From Bin5 sp965116395 (GTDB lineage Bacteria > Chloroflexota > Anaerolineae > Caldilineales > Caldilineaceae), in assembly GCA_965116395.1 (NCBI GenBank), contig OZ220684.1:3162001-3226000 (forward strand): 64,000 nt of DNA, written 5' to 3'. Below the pieces are notes generated by a model. The model saw only the letters and a list, made by a program, of their open reading frames with translations, was not told where the DNA came from and ran no database searches. Position numbers and translations under genes: made by a program. This document shows, piece after piece, positions 1 through 9,331 of this stretch (its first letter is position 1; every line of letters begins with the position of its first letter).

Positions 1-1095
1 CGGAACAGTCTGACGCGCTTCCCCGATCAACAGTTGTTCGTTGCTGTCCGGCTGCAGCAGATAGGCCAGCACGACCGCCTCAGGATAAAAGGGCGACTGG
101 GGAACGCCATAACAGAATACCAGTTCACGCGGACCCTCCGCATAGTGGATGGCCGCACGATACGCGCCCTCACTGGTAAAATTCAGGTCAATCTGTCGCG
201 CAAAGCGCGACTCCTTGCACAGCAGGCTGCGATCATACTGGGGATAACGGGCGCGCACAGTCCGCATCGGGGACCTGTTCTCCGCGCCGTCCCACTCTTC
301 GACATACAAGCCGCCGGGCGCAGAAATCTGCGTGCTGCCGTACCCTTCGCTGAGCGTGCTCCACCAAAAGATGCTCATGTATGTCGGACCGCCTATCGGG
401 CTGAATCCGCCGTACACAATCAATTCATCGTGCTCAGGCAGTTCACCAGGCCCTCCGCCCACCGACTGCCCGCTAACCGACGTCGGCATCTGCTGCGCCA
501 GTACCTCGAAATACCGGTTATCAGTCTCGCTGTGATCCTCGCGTGTCACGACAAACCAGTCCGGGCGGCCCGTCTGTCGCGGCGGCGCCACAAAACCGAA
601 TCCTGACCCCTGCCAGTAGTTTGGCAGCAGCGCATAGGGCTGGAGCCTCGGGGCCGGCGGCCTCGTATTCTCGTCCGACTCCTCCGGCATACCGATCGGC
701 GACTGCGAGTCGTAAATCACCGCACCGATCGGGCCGCTGATACCTTCCCCATCTGCGGTTGTGCTGGCATCGTAACGATAAAAGAGCAGATACTCCTGCT
801 CACTGTCAGCGTCTATGTTGATCGATTCCCACGTGGACACCGCCTTCCACTCTTCCGGCAGAATCAGCCCCAGGTCAATATTCAGCTCCGTGCTGGGCTC
901 GACTGGTCTGCACGCACCCAGCAGGATCGCCGAAAGGAGCAGGCACAACGCCCCCGCCTGCGCTTTCGCTGTCCAATGGCGAATCTGGCCGCCGCCCTTT
1001 TCACCTGGGACACCGCATACCGGGGCACCGGTGCCAGGACTTCCGCCTCCTCCTGCGAGCTGCTTGCTGCGGGGCAGTGTGTTCGTTGGAATCAT
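1..1095 (-). CDS. Putative secreted lipoprotein, C-terminus beyond the left edge
   Basis: Unbroken reading frame from an ATG at 1095 to the window edge (365 codons, no stop), so only the N-terminal part is seen. After an unusually long Gly-rich leader of about 40 residues comes a hydrophobic stretch ending in the lipobox LLGAC (Cys about 62), so the product is probably a lipid-anchored exported protein. The remainder is rich in Trp, Tyr, Gly and Pro and poor in Lys, with no motif I recognise. The start lies 3 bases after the folC stop, which suggests translational coupling. Function unknown. Confidence 0.7.
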   Translation of the reverse strand, partial: MIPTNTLPRSKQLAGGGGSPGTGAPVCGVPGEKGGGQIRHWTAKAQAGALCLLLSAILLGACRPVEPSTELNIDLGLILPEEWKAVSTWESINIDADSEQEYLLFYRYDASTTADGEGISGPIGAVIYDSQSPIGMPEESDENTRPPAPRLQPYALLPNYWQGSGFGFVAPPRQTGRPDWFVVTREDHSETDNRYFEVLAQQMPTSVSGQSVGGGPGELPEHDELIVYGGFSPIGGPTYMSIFWWSTLSEGYGSTQISAPGGLYVEEWDGAENRSPMRTVRARYPQYDRSLLCKESRFARQIDLNFTSEGAYRAAIHYAEGPRELVFCYGVPQSPFYPEAVVLAYLLQPDSNEQLLIGEARQTVP

Positions 1096-1098
1096 CGC

Positions 1099-2487
1099 TC
1101 AGATAGTACCGTAAGCGCGTGGCAGTGGCGCCAGCGGCGGGTCCGTATTAGCTTCATGTATCCAGTCATCCGCTGCGAAAAGACCCGCGTGCAGGCCATT
1201 CCATGCCTCCCGCAGTTCCGCAGCGACAAATACCGAACCCGTGCCGACTATGTAGCCCCCCTCCGGGGTGATGCCTTGCGCCGTTTCGATTGCTGACTCC
1301 ATCGACGGCGCCGCAACGACCATTCGACCTCCGTCAGCTTCAAATGTATCGATTGCCGCACGCAGTTCCGGCGCCGGCTTCGCCTTAGGATGGCGGCTCT
1401 GCACCAGTACAATCCGCGGCGACGCGGCGCTGGCCAGCGCCAACATCGGCTGGATATCCTTGTCGCTGTTGACCCCGAATACGAATGTAAACGGCTGCCC
1501 CGGACGCGTTTCCGCAAGCGTCGAAAGCAGAATCTCCAGGCTGTCTCGGTTGTGGGCGCAGTCCACCACCAGAGGTGTCCCCCCTGTCGCCGGCTGTGGC
1601 AGCCATTCAATCCGGCAAGGCCACTTTGTGTCGACCAGTCCGCTGTCCACGAGTCTGTCATCCCACCGCGTCAGGCCCAGTCGGTGCAGTTCCTGCACCA
1701 TCTCGAAAGCGATCCCGGCATTGACCTGTTGGTGCTGTCCCACCAGAGGCAGCGTAGCCCGCCGGTAAAGCTGCACTTCCGACAATGGCGCCTCTTTCTC
1801 CTCTGCAACCCTTCTCAATACATCCCCCGCGCACTGTTTCTGCGGCGCGCTGAATACAGGCGTGCCGTGCTTGATGATCCCGGCTTTCTCCGCCGCAATC
1901 TCCTCCAGGCTGTCTCCGAGAATGTGCATGTGATCCTTGCTGATATGGGTGATGCCGCACACCGCCGGCAGCAAAATATTGGTGCTGTCCAGGCGGCCGC
2001 CGACCCCCACCTCCACCACCGCCCAGTCGACCCCGGCCCGCGCAAAGTAGAGAAATGCAATGACCATAATGCGGCCAAAAACAGTCAGGTCAGGGTTGGC
2101 TTCCAAGTGGGGTACGGCTCGCTCGATCAGTTCCGCGCACTCTTCACGGCTGATAATCTGCCCATCCACACGCATTCTCTCACGAAAAGTGTGCAAATGG
2201 GGGCTTGTAAACAGACCGGTGCGGTAGCCCAGGTGACGAAGAATCGACTCAGTATAAGCGCTCGTGCTGCCTTTGCCTTTTGTCCCCGTTACATGGACCG
2301 TCCGGAAACGCTCCTGGGGGTTGTCCAACGCCGCCAGTACCGCCCGCATACGATCCAATCGGCTTTCGGGGTCCTTCGCTCGTGGAGCGCGGCCGTCAAA
2401 CCTGGCATCGTGGAAAAGTATTCCGATCGCTTCTTCGTATGTAAGCGGCCTGGTTGGGATCTGTTCTGGCGCCAGCCTGATCGACAC
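1099..2487 (-). CDS. folC: Folylpolyglutamate synthase / dihydrofolate synthase
   Basis: Mur-ligase-family enzyme adding glutamate to (dihydro)folate with ATP in the cytoplasm. The P-loop HVTGTKGKGSTSA lies about 65 residues in, followed by the family's SPHLHTFRERMRV, a GVGGRLDSTN segment and GITHISKDHMHILGDS. The C-terminal domain shows DCAHNRDS and FGVNSDKD. The frame is open to 2610, but I chose the GTG at 2487: an AAGGAG box sits 5 bases upstream (2493-2498), and the extra 41 residues look unlike FolC. This gives 462 residues, normal for the family. It is divergent from gap and followed at once by the lipoprotein gene. Confidence 0.93.
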   Translation of the reverse strand: MSIRLAPEQIPTRPLTYEEAIGILFHDARFDGRAPRAKDPESRLDRMRAVLAALDNPQERFRTVHVTGTKGKGSTSAYTESILRHLGYRTGLFTSPHLHTFRERMRVDGQIISREECAELIERAVPHLEANPDLTVFGRIMVIAFLYFARAGVDWAVVEVGVGGRLDSTNILLPAVCGITHISKDHMHILGDSLEEIAAEKAGIIKHGTPVFSAPQKQCAGDVLRRVAEEKEAPLSEVQLYRRATLPLVGQHQQVNAGIAFEMVQELHRLGLTRWDDRLVDSGLVDTKWPCRIEWLPQPATGGTPLVVDCAHNRDSLEILLSTLAETRPGQPFTFVFGVNSDKDIQPMLALASAASPRIVLVQSRHPKAKPAPELRAAIDTFEADGGRMVVAAPSMESAIETAQGITPEGGYIVGTGSVFVAAELREAWNGLHAGLFAADDWIHEANTDPPLAPLPRAYGTI

Positions 2488-2526
2488 GGGCACTCCTTGA
2501 TTCTGCAAATGCTCAGCCTGATATTG

Positions 2527-2555
2527 ATTGTAAACTCTGTCCCAATTGCACGCAA
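2527..2555 (-). promoter_or_regulatory. Candidate promoter for folC
   Basis: On the minus strand, TTGCGT (2550-2555) is followed after 17 bases by TACAAT (2527-2532). The predicted start lies about 33 bases upstream of the GTG of folC. The -10 is close to consensus and the -35 is weak. Confidence 0.45.
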
Positions 2556-2715
2556 ACAGTTGCCGGAAAGCAACGCCTGGGCAACGACCGCACTGCACCC
2601 ATTCACCCAATTACACATTTCACAGTTCAGACACCGGCATTGTCAGCGAAATTAGCGCAATATGGTAAAATTGCGATTATTAGCAATCGTCCAAAATTGC
2701 GGAGGAGAATATCAA

Positions 2716-3726
2716 ATGACCACAAAAATCGCCGTCAACGGCTTTGGCCGTATCGGTCGTCAGGTAACAAAGGCGCTCTTCGAGCACCATAACAATACGT
2801 TCGATCTCGTCGCCGTTAACGATCTCGGTGACGTGCATACCATGGCCCATCTGTTCAAATATGATACCAACTACGGTATCTTCGATGGCACCGTTGCAGA
2901 GGTCGATGGCGATCTGTCGATTAACGGAGACCGCCTCAAAGTGCTCAGCGAGCGCGATCCAAGCAAGCTGCCCTGGGGTGAGATGGGCGTTGATATCGTC
3001 GTCGAGAGCACCGGCGTATTTAGCGATCGCGAAAAGGCTGCCCTCCACCTCGCCGCCGGCGCAAAAAAGGTGATCATCAGCGCTCCCGCCAAAGGCGAAG
3101 ATATCACCATCTGCATGGGCGTCAACAACGAAAAGTATAATCCGGACAGCCATCACATCATCAGCAATGCCAGCTGCACAACCAACTGCCTGGCCCCCGC
3201 GGCCAAGGTCGTAAACGACACCGTCGGCATCGAGCAGGGGCTGATGACCACCGTGCACTCCTACACGACCGACCAGCGTATCCTTGATCTCGTGCATGAT
3301 GATCTGCGCCGCGCCAGGGCCGCCGGCATGAACATCATTCCGACCACAACCGGCGCTGCCAGAGCCGTGGCCTTGGTTGTGCCAGAGCTTGACGGCAAGT
3401 TTGACGGCATGGCCATGCGCGTTCCCACATCCACCGTCAGTGTTGTCGATTTCGTCGCCAAAGTTAGCTCCCCAGGCAAAACCGAAGATCTGCTGGAAGC
3501 ATTCTCCGCAGCAGCTGAGGGACCAATGCAAGGTATCCTCGATGTCAGCTATGATCCCCTGGTTAGTTCGGATTTCCAGGGCAATTCACATAGCAGTGTG
3601 ATCGATGCCGAGTTTACCGCCTGCTACGGCGACCTGGTCAAAGTCGTCACCTGGTACGATAACGAGTGGGCCTACAGTGTCCGTGTGACCGATCTCGCCG
3701 CCTTCGTTGCCTGCCAGGGCGTCTAG
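2716..3726 (+). CDS. gap: Glyceraldehyde-3-phosphate dehydrogenase, type I
   Basis: Cytoplasmic glycolytic enzyme converting glyceraldehyde-3-phosphate, NAD(P) and phosphate to 1,3-bisphosphoglycerate. The N-terminal Rossmann motif is NGFGRIGRQ, the catalytic Cys is in SNASCTTNC, and the C-terminus has WYDNEWAYS. The ATG at 2716 is chosen over one at 2662 because GGAGGAGA lies just upstream and the protein then begins MTTKIAVNGFGRIG as in homologues (336 residues). It is first in the run gap-pgk-orf-tpiA, with pgk 31 bases after its stop, so the genes are probably co-transcribed. Confidence 0.97.
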   Translation: MTTKIAVNGFGRIGRQVTKALFEHHNNTFDLVAVNDLGDVHTMAHLFKYDTNYGIFDGTVAEVDGDLSINGDRLKVLSERDPSKLPWGEMGVDIVVESTGVFSDREKAALHLAAGAKKVIISAPAKGEDITICMGVNNEKYNPDSHHIISNASCTTNCLAPAAKVVNDTVGIEQGLMTTVHSYTTDQRILDLVHDDLRRARAAGMNIIPTTTGAARAVALVVPELDGKFDGMAMRVPTSTVSVVDFVAKVSSPGKTEDLLEAFSAAAEGPMQGILDVSYDPLVSSDFQGNSHSSVIDAEFTACYGDLVKVVTWYDNEWAYSVRVTDLAAFVACQGV

Positions 3727-3757
3727 CGCTTCCGCCATCCACCAGAGGCCCCAGTCC

Positions 3758-4945
<1,188 letters not shown>

Positions 4946-4948
4946 CCA

Positions 4949-5326
4949 ATGAGCTTCTTGTCAAAACTGGCATCACTGTTTTCCGGCGGCGGAGGTGGCG
5001 GCAATCGTAACTACCCCATCTATGTCTTCAGCACCCGCTGCCGCGAACCAATTATGGCCGAAATCGACCTGGTCAACAGTCTCAGCCGCGACGAAGAGAA
5101 AGACAACCAGTACTACACGCGCAAAGTGCTGCAAGGCAGCGGCAAAAACCGCTGTTTCACCCAGGTAGAAGTCGAAATCTGGTTCGACCGCGGCAAAAAG
5201 GTCTCCCACTATGAAGTCACTGGCGGCCGTTGGCTTACCGCCGAGGAGTACGACGAGGAACTGATACGCTTTAACGCTCCTCCGGAGGAGGAAGACCCGG
5301 TCGCAGACGACTCCCAATCAGGCTAG
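4949..5326 (+). CDS. Small hypothetical protein in the glycolytic operon
   Basis: A 125-residue soluble protein with no family I can name. It starts 3 bases after the pgk stop with GAGGAGGT upstream, so it is very probably translated from the same message. Residues 12-18 are a Gly run. The body is mixed alpha/beta with aromatic residues (NYPIYVFSTRCREP, EVEIWFDRGKKVSHYEVTG) and an acidic tail (EEYDEELIRF, then PPEEEDP). Only one Cys appears in the early core and another later, so a zinc site is not obvious. Location between pgk and tpiA suggests a link to central metabolism, but this is context only. Confidence 0.8.
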   Translation: MSFLSKLASLFSGGGGGGNRNYPIYVFSTRCREPIMAEIDLVNSLSRDEEKDNQYYTRKVLQGSGKNRCFTQVEVEIWFDRGKKVSHYEVTGGRWLTAEEYDEELIRFNAPPEEEDPVADDSQSG

Positions 5327-5507
5327 AACTGGGCCAGCCCGTTCATGCCCAAACCTTAGCGGCCTTGATCTCTTCCCCTGAGAATCAACAATACCAGGGG
5401 AATTCACGACGCCGGCATTCACACTGCAGTTCGCTCGCAGTCCGTCCAGTCTCAACCCGCAGTCTCACGTTTCAAACTGACACAGCCGCCTACGGAGAAC
5501 ATTCGTT

Positions 5508-6275
5508 ATGCGTAAGCCGATGATGGCCGGCAACTGGAAAATGAACAATACCGTGCCCGAAGCGCTCGATCTGGCGCGGCAGATCTACCAACTGGTCGGT
5601 GACACCACCCTTGTGGAGCAGGTGTTGTGCCCGCCATCCCTCTGTCTGCACCCGCTAAAGACCTTAACGGCTGCCATGCCTTTCTCACTGGGCGCCCAGA
5701 ACTGCCACTGGCAGGAAAGCGGCGCCTTCACCGGCGAGATCAGTCCCCCCATGCTCCGGGAACTCGCCCAATATGTCATCATCGGGCACAGTGAGCGCCG
5801 GCAGCTGTTCGGAGAAACCGACGAAACCGTAAACAAAAAGACCCGCGCCGCCTTGGCGCACGACCTGGCCCCAATCGTCTGCGTCGGTGAAAGCCTCGAT
5901 CAGAATGAGCGGGGCGAAACCGTGTCAATCATCACCGCACAAGTGCGCGCCGCGCTTGACGGTCTAAGCGCTGAGCAGCTGCAAACTCTCGTCATCGCCT
6001 ATGAGCCGATCTGGGCTATCGGCACGGGCCGCGCCGCCACCGCGCAAACCGCGGGCGACATCTGTGGCCTGGTTCGCTCTATCCTTCGCGAAATGCACGG
6101 CGGTGCAGTCGCCGACACCACCCGCGTTCTCTACGGCGGCAGCACAAAACCGGACAATATCAGCGCCATCATGGAACAACCCGACATCGACGGCGCGCTC
6201 ATTGGCGGCGCATCGCTTGAGGCCGCCAGTTACGCCGAAATGGTGAAGATCACAGCCCAGCTCTACGGCGGCTAA
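5508..6275 (+). CDS. tpiA: Triosephosphate isomerase
   Basis: Interconverts dihydroxyacetone phosphate and glyceraldehyde-3-phosphate. The catalytic Lys is in GNWKMN near the N-terminus, the catalytic His in IIGHSERR, and the catalytic Glu in AYEPIWAIGTG; the phosphate loop YGGSTKPDN and GALIGGASL close the barrel. It has 255 residues, as usual. It starts 181 bases after the preceding ORF, a spacer with no gene, so it may be expressed from the gap promoter or separately. ATG is preceded by CGGAGAA. Confidence 0.97.
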   Translation: MRKPMMAGNWKMNNTVPEALDLARQIYQLVGDTTLVEQVLCPPSLCLHPLKTLTAAMPFSLGAQNCHWQESGAFTGEISPPMLRELAQYVIIGHSERRQLFGETDETVNKKTRAALAHDLAPIVCVGESLDQNERGETVSIITAQVRAALDGLSAEQLQTLVIAYEPIWAIGTGRAATAQTAGDICGLVRSILREMHGGAVADTTRVLYGGSTKPDNISAIMEQPDIDGALIGGASLEAASYAEMVKITAQLYGG

Positions 6276-6396
6276 CGTATGCCTGCTTGACCCACCTACC
6301 CGGAAGGAACAGTCAGAGCCGGGCACAAAATAGCGTGAATAGTGAGACTAGCTTCCTCTCTCCTTTCCCCTTCTCACACTCTCCTCGAACTCCCTC

Positions 6397-7149
6397 ATGT
6401 CTTTACTGTCCCCATATCTGTTTTTCGTCCTCTTCTTCGTCCTGCTCGCCGCTCTGTGGTGGCTGAGCTCGCGAATCGGCCTCCTGATCCAGGAGATCGT
6501 CTATCTGATCACCGGCTCCGATGACCTGGCGATGGTGATTCTATTCCTGATCTACCTGCCGGGCATCCTCATCCACGAGACCTCCCACTGGCTCGTTGCC
6601 AGGATTCTCGGTCTGAAAACCAGCAAGTTTCGGGTATGGCCCAAATATTCCCGCAATACGATCGGTCTGGGAAGCGTGACGGTTTCGTCCGGAGGCGTAA
6701 TCTGGGACAGCCTGGTGGGGTTGGCGCCGCTCCTGATCGGGTCGGCGCTGATCGTACTTATCGGTGAGCAAGTCTTCGACACACAGACCGTCGCCTTCGC
6801 CTGGCGTACCGGCAAACTGTTCGACGGGCTGACCTTTGTCGCAGACGGCTTGGCGCACAGGCCGGACAGCCTGCTCTGGAGCTATCTCCTCTTCGCAATC
6901 GCCAACGCCATGATGCCCAGCGCCAGCGACCGCGCGCCGCTGAAATCACTGGGCATCTATGTCTTTCTCATCGGCGCCGTGTTCGTGCTCATCGACCAGT
7001 CGGGCCGCAATGTGGTCCTGCTTCTCAACTTCCTCCTCGGCCCAATCCAACTCCTGACCGGCGCCTTCTTTCTAGTCACAGCCATCGATCTCGCGATCTT
7101 CCTGTTTCTGCTCGCAGTGAGATCACTGTGGCAAATGACCTTCAAATAG
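6397..7149 (+). CDS. Membrane protein with HExxH motif, M50-like peptidase candidate
   Basis: A 250-residue polytopic membrane protein with about six hydrophobic segments. The first spans residues 5-25, and the second contains the zinc-type motif HETSH (in LPGILIHETSHWLVARIL), which resembles the HExxH of site-2/M50 peptidases and their non-secretory relatives. A later NAMMPSASD segment may act like the third-ligand NPDG region of that family, since it ends in Asp inside a membrane-proximal helix. The substrate is unknown. It follows tpiA by 121 bases on the same strand. Confidence 0.7.
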   Translation: MSLLSPYLFFVLFFVLLAALWWLSSRIGLLIQEIVYLITGSDDLAMVILFLIYLPGILIHETSHWLVARILGLKTSKFRVWPKYSRNTIGLGSVTVSSGGVIWDSLVGLAPLLIGSALIVLIGEQVFDTQTVAFAWRTGKLFDGLTFVADGLAHRPDSLLWSYLLFAIANAMMPSASDRAPLKSLGIYVFLIGAVFVLIDQSGRNVVLLLNFLLGPIQLLTGAFFLVTAIDLAIFLFLLAVRSLWQMTFK

Positions 7150-7189
7150 CTGCCAATCGCACCATTTCCCCGAATACCAGACGATTTCA

Positions 7190-7474
7190 GCAACTACGCA
7201 GCCGCACCTGATTCCCAACCCTGAACGAGGCAAGCAAACGTGTTCCTTCTCCCCTCATTTGTGTATTTTGGGCGGTCGGGCCTTCGGCCCTCCCTTGTGC
7301 AGGGGCTGCGCCCCCGCAACGCCCCCCTACAAAACCATCCCTCACCGACCGTATGCCTTCATCGCAACCTGTCCGCTGGCGACCATGGCCGCGCCCGCAC
7401 ACCAGTCCCATCACCAAGAGCCTGCATGCTTCCAAGAATAACTGGCCGGTCAACTACCGTGGCTTAGCAGTTAC
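7190..7474. mobile_element. MITE-like element, copy A
   Basis: A 285-bp copy of a family found five times here. It begins GCAACTACGCAGCCGC and ends in GGCTTAGCAGTTAC, which reads GTAACTGCTAAGCC on the other strand, so the ends form an imperfect inverted repeat. The core holds two GC-rich palindromes (GGGCCTTCGGCCC and GGGGCTGCGCCCC). The flanking octamers CGATTTCA and CGTCGACA match at only 4 of 8 positions, so this copy looks older. It abuts the repeat array at 7476. No transposase is encoded. Confidence 0.75.
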
Positions 7475-7475
7475 C

Positions 7476-7970
7476 GTCGACAAAAGAAGTTGCCGTTGCA
7501 GTTCTCCGTGGCCCTCCGTGTCCTCCGTGGAAAAAGGTGTTGCCGTAGAAGTTCTGCAGTTGCAGTTCTTCGTGGCCCTTCGCGATCCTTCGCGGCCCTT
7601 CGTGGAAAAAAGGAAGTTCTGCAGTTGCAGTTCTCCGTGGCCCTCCGTGGCCCTCCGTGTCCTCCGTGTCCTCCGTGGAAAAAGGTGTTGCCGTAGAAGT
7701 TCTGCAGTTGCAGTTCTTCGTGGCCCTTCGTGGTCCTTCGCGGCCCTTCGTGGAAAAAAGGAATTTGCAGTTGCAGTTCTTCGTGGCCCTTCGTGGTCCT
7801 TCGCGGCCCTTCGTGGACAAAAAGAAGTTGCAGTTGCAGTTCTTCGTGGTCCTTCGCGGCCCTTCGTGGACAAAAAGAAGTCGCCGTTCTTCGCGGCCCT
7901 TCGTGGAAAAAAGGAATTTGCAGTTGCAGTTCGTCGCGGTCCTTAGTGGCCCTTCGCGGACAAAAAAGAC
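7476..7970. repeat. Degenerate interspersed tandem-repeat array, about 8 units
   Basis: About 495 bp built of two nested repeats. Short words (CCTTCGTGG, CCTTCGCGG, CCCTCCGTGG, TCCTCCGTG) are strung together. These strings are grouped into about eight larger units, each opening with GTTGCAGTTGCAGTTCTTCG or a variant and closing with GTGGAAAAAAGG or GTGGACAAAAAG. Two units (around 7540 and 7690) begin with the identical GTTGCCGTAGAAGTTCTGCA. All three minus frames stay open because the words lack stops. It is not a gene or a CRISPR array: spacing is irregular and there are no unique spacers. Confidence 0.85.
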
Positions 7971-8018
7971 CCGCCGCATTCGCAGCAGGTCTTTGCAATT
8001 ATCAATTTCACTCAGCCA

Positions 8019-8348
8019 TCAGTTCAGATGCGACTGAATCTTCCCCAGCAACTGGGCCTTCTGCTGGAAGCCAACGATAGTCTCCACCTGCTGACCGTCT
8101 TTGAACAACATCAGCGTTGGAATACTCATCACGCCGAACGCCATCGCTGTGCTCTGATTCTCGTCCACATCGAGCTTGCCGATCGTCAGTTTACCGTTCA
8201 GTTCGGTAGCAATCTCATCCAGCACCGGTGCGATCATCTTGCACGGACCACACCACTCCGCCCAAAAATCTACCAAAACCGGGACGTCCGCTTGGATGAC
8301 CTCATCTTCAAAATTCGCGTCTGTGACAACTACTGTGTTCTCGCCCAT
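8019..8348 (-). CDS. trxA: Thioredoxin
   Basis: Cytoplasmic dithiol oxidoreductase of 109 residues. The active site is WAEWCGPCK and the conserved cis-Pro is in SIPTLMLFKDG. The ATG at 8348 was chosen over an upstream in-frame start because AGGAGA lies 7 bases before it and the family length is about 105-110. It is the first gene after the repeat array and is probably monocistronic, with a candidate promoter at 8480-8509. Confidence 0.95.
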   Translation of the reverse strand: MGENTVVVTDANFEDEVIQADVPVLVDFWAEWCGPCKMIAPVLDEIATELNGKLTIGKLDVDENQSTAMAFGVMSIPTLMLFKDGQQVETIVGFQQKAQLLGKIQSHLN

Positions 8349-8479
8349 TTTCTCGTCTCCTACTCCTGTATGCGAGCGTAAAAAATGCAACCTTGCGCCA
8401 TAAACGTCTTCAACCCGCCAGACAATAACTAGTGTAACAAGAAAGGCCCGTCGCGGCTGTAGACTTAACTACAAAAATC

Positions 8480-8509
8480 ATAGTACGTCCTTTGGAGGGC
8501 AAAAGTCAA
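8480..8509 (-). promoter_or_regulatory. Candidate promoter for trxA
   Basis: Minus-strand TTGACT (8504-8509), spacer of 18, then TACTAT (8480-8485). It lies in the 215-base gap between the Mog-like gene and trxA, which would make a leader of about 125 nt. Confidence 0.4.
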
Positions 8510-8563
8510 AACTCCAACCCAGCCGATTCCTACTAGCTGCACACCCCCTGCGCTGGCAAACTG

Positions 8564-9172
8564 TCAACCATCCTTCTGCCTCCTTTGCAGAAAAGCCGCG
8601 AACTCCTCACTGTCCAAGGCCCCCGCCCGCGGCGGCGCAGATTCGGGCTCGCGGGCAACGGGCGCCTTCTCAACAATCGGCAGCTCTTCTTCCGTCCCAA
8701 GCCGGGCCGTAACCGACGGGATCACGTCCAGAATGCTTTCCAGAAACGTCGATGTTAGGCCCTCCTCCCCAGGCAGGTTGATTATCAACGTACGGCCGCG
8801 GATGCCTGCAACGCCCCTATCCAACAGCGCCATCCGATTGCTCGCCGCCGCCCTCGCCCGCATCGTCTCTGGCAGAGAGGGCATCATCCGCTCCACTACC
8901 TCGGCCGTGGCTTCCGGTACAATCTCCTCTGCCGACGGTCCCGCGGCCGGAAACGTACCGCCCACCGTCACAATCAGGTCAATCTCCTCTTCATCGCACC
9001 AGTGCCGCAGCGTTTCCTCTATCTGGTAGCGATGAGGAGCCGTATAGGCGCGGCTGGCCAGGGGCAGTATTCCATCCAGAACCCCGCCCAGCATCCTCTG
9101 CACACTGGCCATAACCGCATCTGCAGAGTCGGTCGACCTGGCTATGAAAAGAAACCCGAAACGGATCAGCAT
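8564..9172 (-). CDS. MoaB/Mog-like molybdopterin-binding domain protein
   Basis: A 202-residue protein resembling molybdopterin adenylyltransferases. The strand-turn DLIVTVGGTF and helix EIVPEATAEVVERMMP match the Mog core, and AGIRGRTLIINLPG matches its second substrate loop. The first loop, however, reads GGTFPAAGPSAEEIVPEA, where the family normally has GGTG followed by RD-TPEA, so catalysis is doubtful. A C-terminal tail of about 60 residues is unrelated. The start is uncertain: the ATG at 9172 has AAGGAG 12 bases upstream, and a GTG at 9256 is also in frame. No other molybdenum-cofactor gene is nearby. Confidence 0.75.
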   Translation of the reverse strand: MLIRFGFLFIARSTDSADAVMASVQRMLGGVLDGILPLASRAYTAPHRYQIEETLRHWCDEEEIDLIVTVGGTFPAAGPSAEEIVPEATAEVVERMMPSLPETMRARAAASNRMALLDRGVAGIRGRTLIINLPGEEGLTSTFLESILDVIPSVTARLGTEEELPIVEKAPVAREPESAPPRAGALDSEEFAAFLQRRQKDG

Positions 9173-9273
9173 GAATGTCGGATTCTCCTTCCACCATACG
9201 AAGTCTATGGTTGACGCCGGGACCTGGCACGCGGTTCCCGACGATATTACAACCACTTGAAAAACCGGACGAA

Positions 9274-9301
9274 CAAAAAGCGATGGCTAAGCCACCGCTT
9301 T
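9274..9301 (-). terminator. Intrinsic terminator after rpsI
   Basis: On the minus strand a 10-bp stem (AAGCGGTGGC paired with GCCATCGCTT, one G-U pair) with a TTA loop is followed by TTTGTT. It stands 30 bases after rpsI and ends the ribosomal-protein run. Confidence 0.8.
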
Positions 9302-9331
9302 CAATATTCGCATATTAAAGATAAGGAACGC

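Noticed and set aside
2640..2671. Promoter for gap (TTGTCA with TATGGT or TAAAAT)
   Set aside because: The spacings of 15 and 20 bases are both poor, so I do not list it as a feature.
2680..3531. A 283-codon antisense frame within gap
   Set aside because: Shadow of the GAPDH gene, rich in His/Asp/Gly with no recognisable motifs.
7476..7970. CRISPR array
   Set aside because: Repeats are adjacent and of varying length, with no unique spacers of constant size and no cas genes.
7454..7998. Three overlapping minus-strand frames of 139-175 codons in the repeat array
   Set aside because: All frames are open because the repeated words contain no stops. The translations are simple repeats of HEGPRR-type words.
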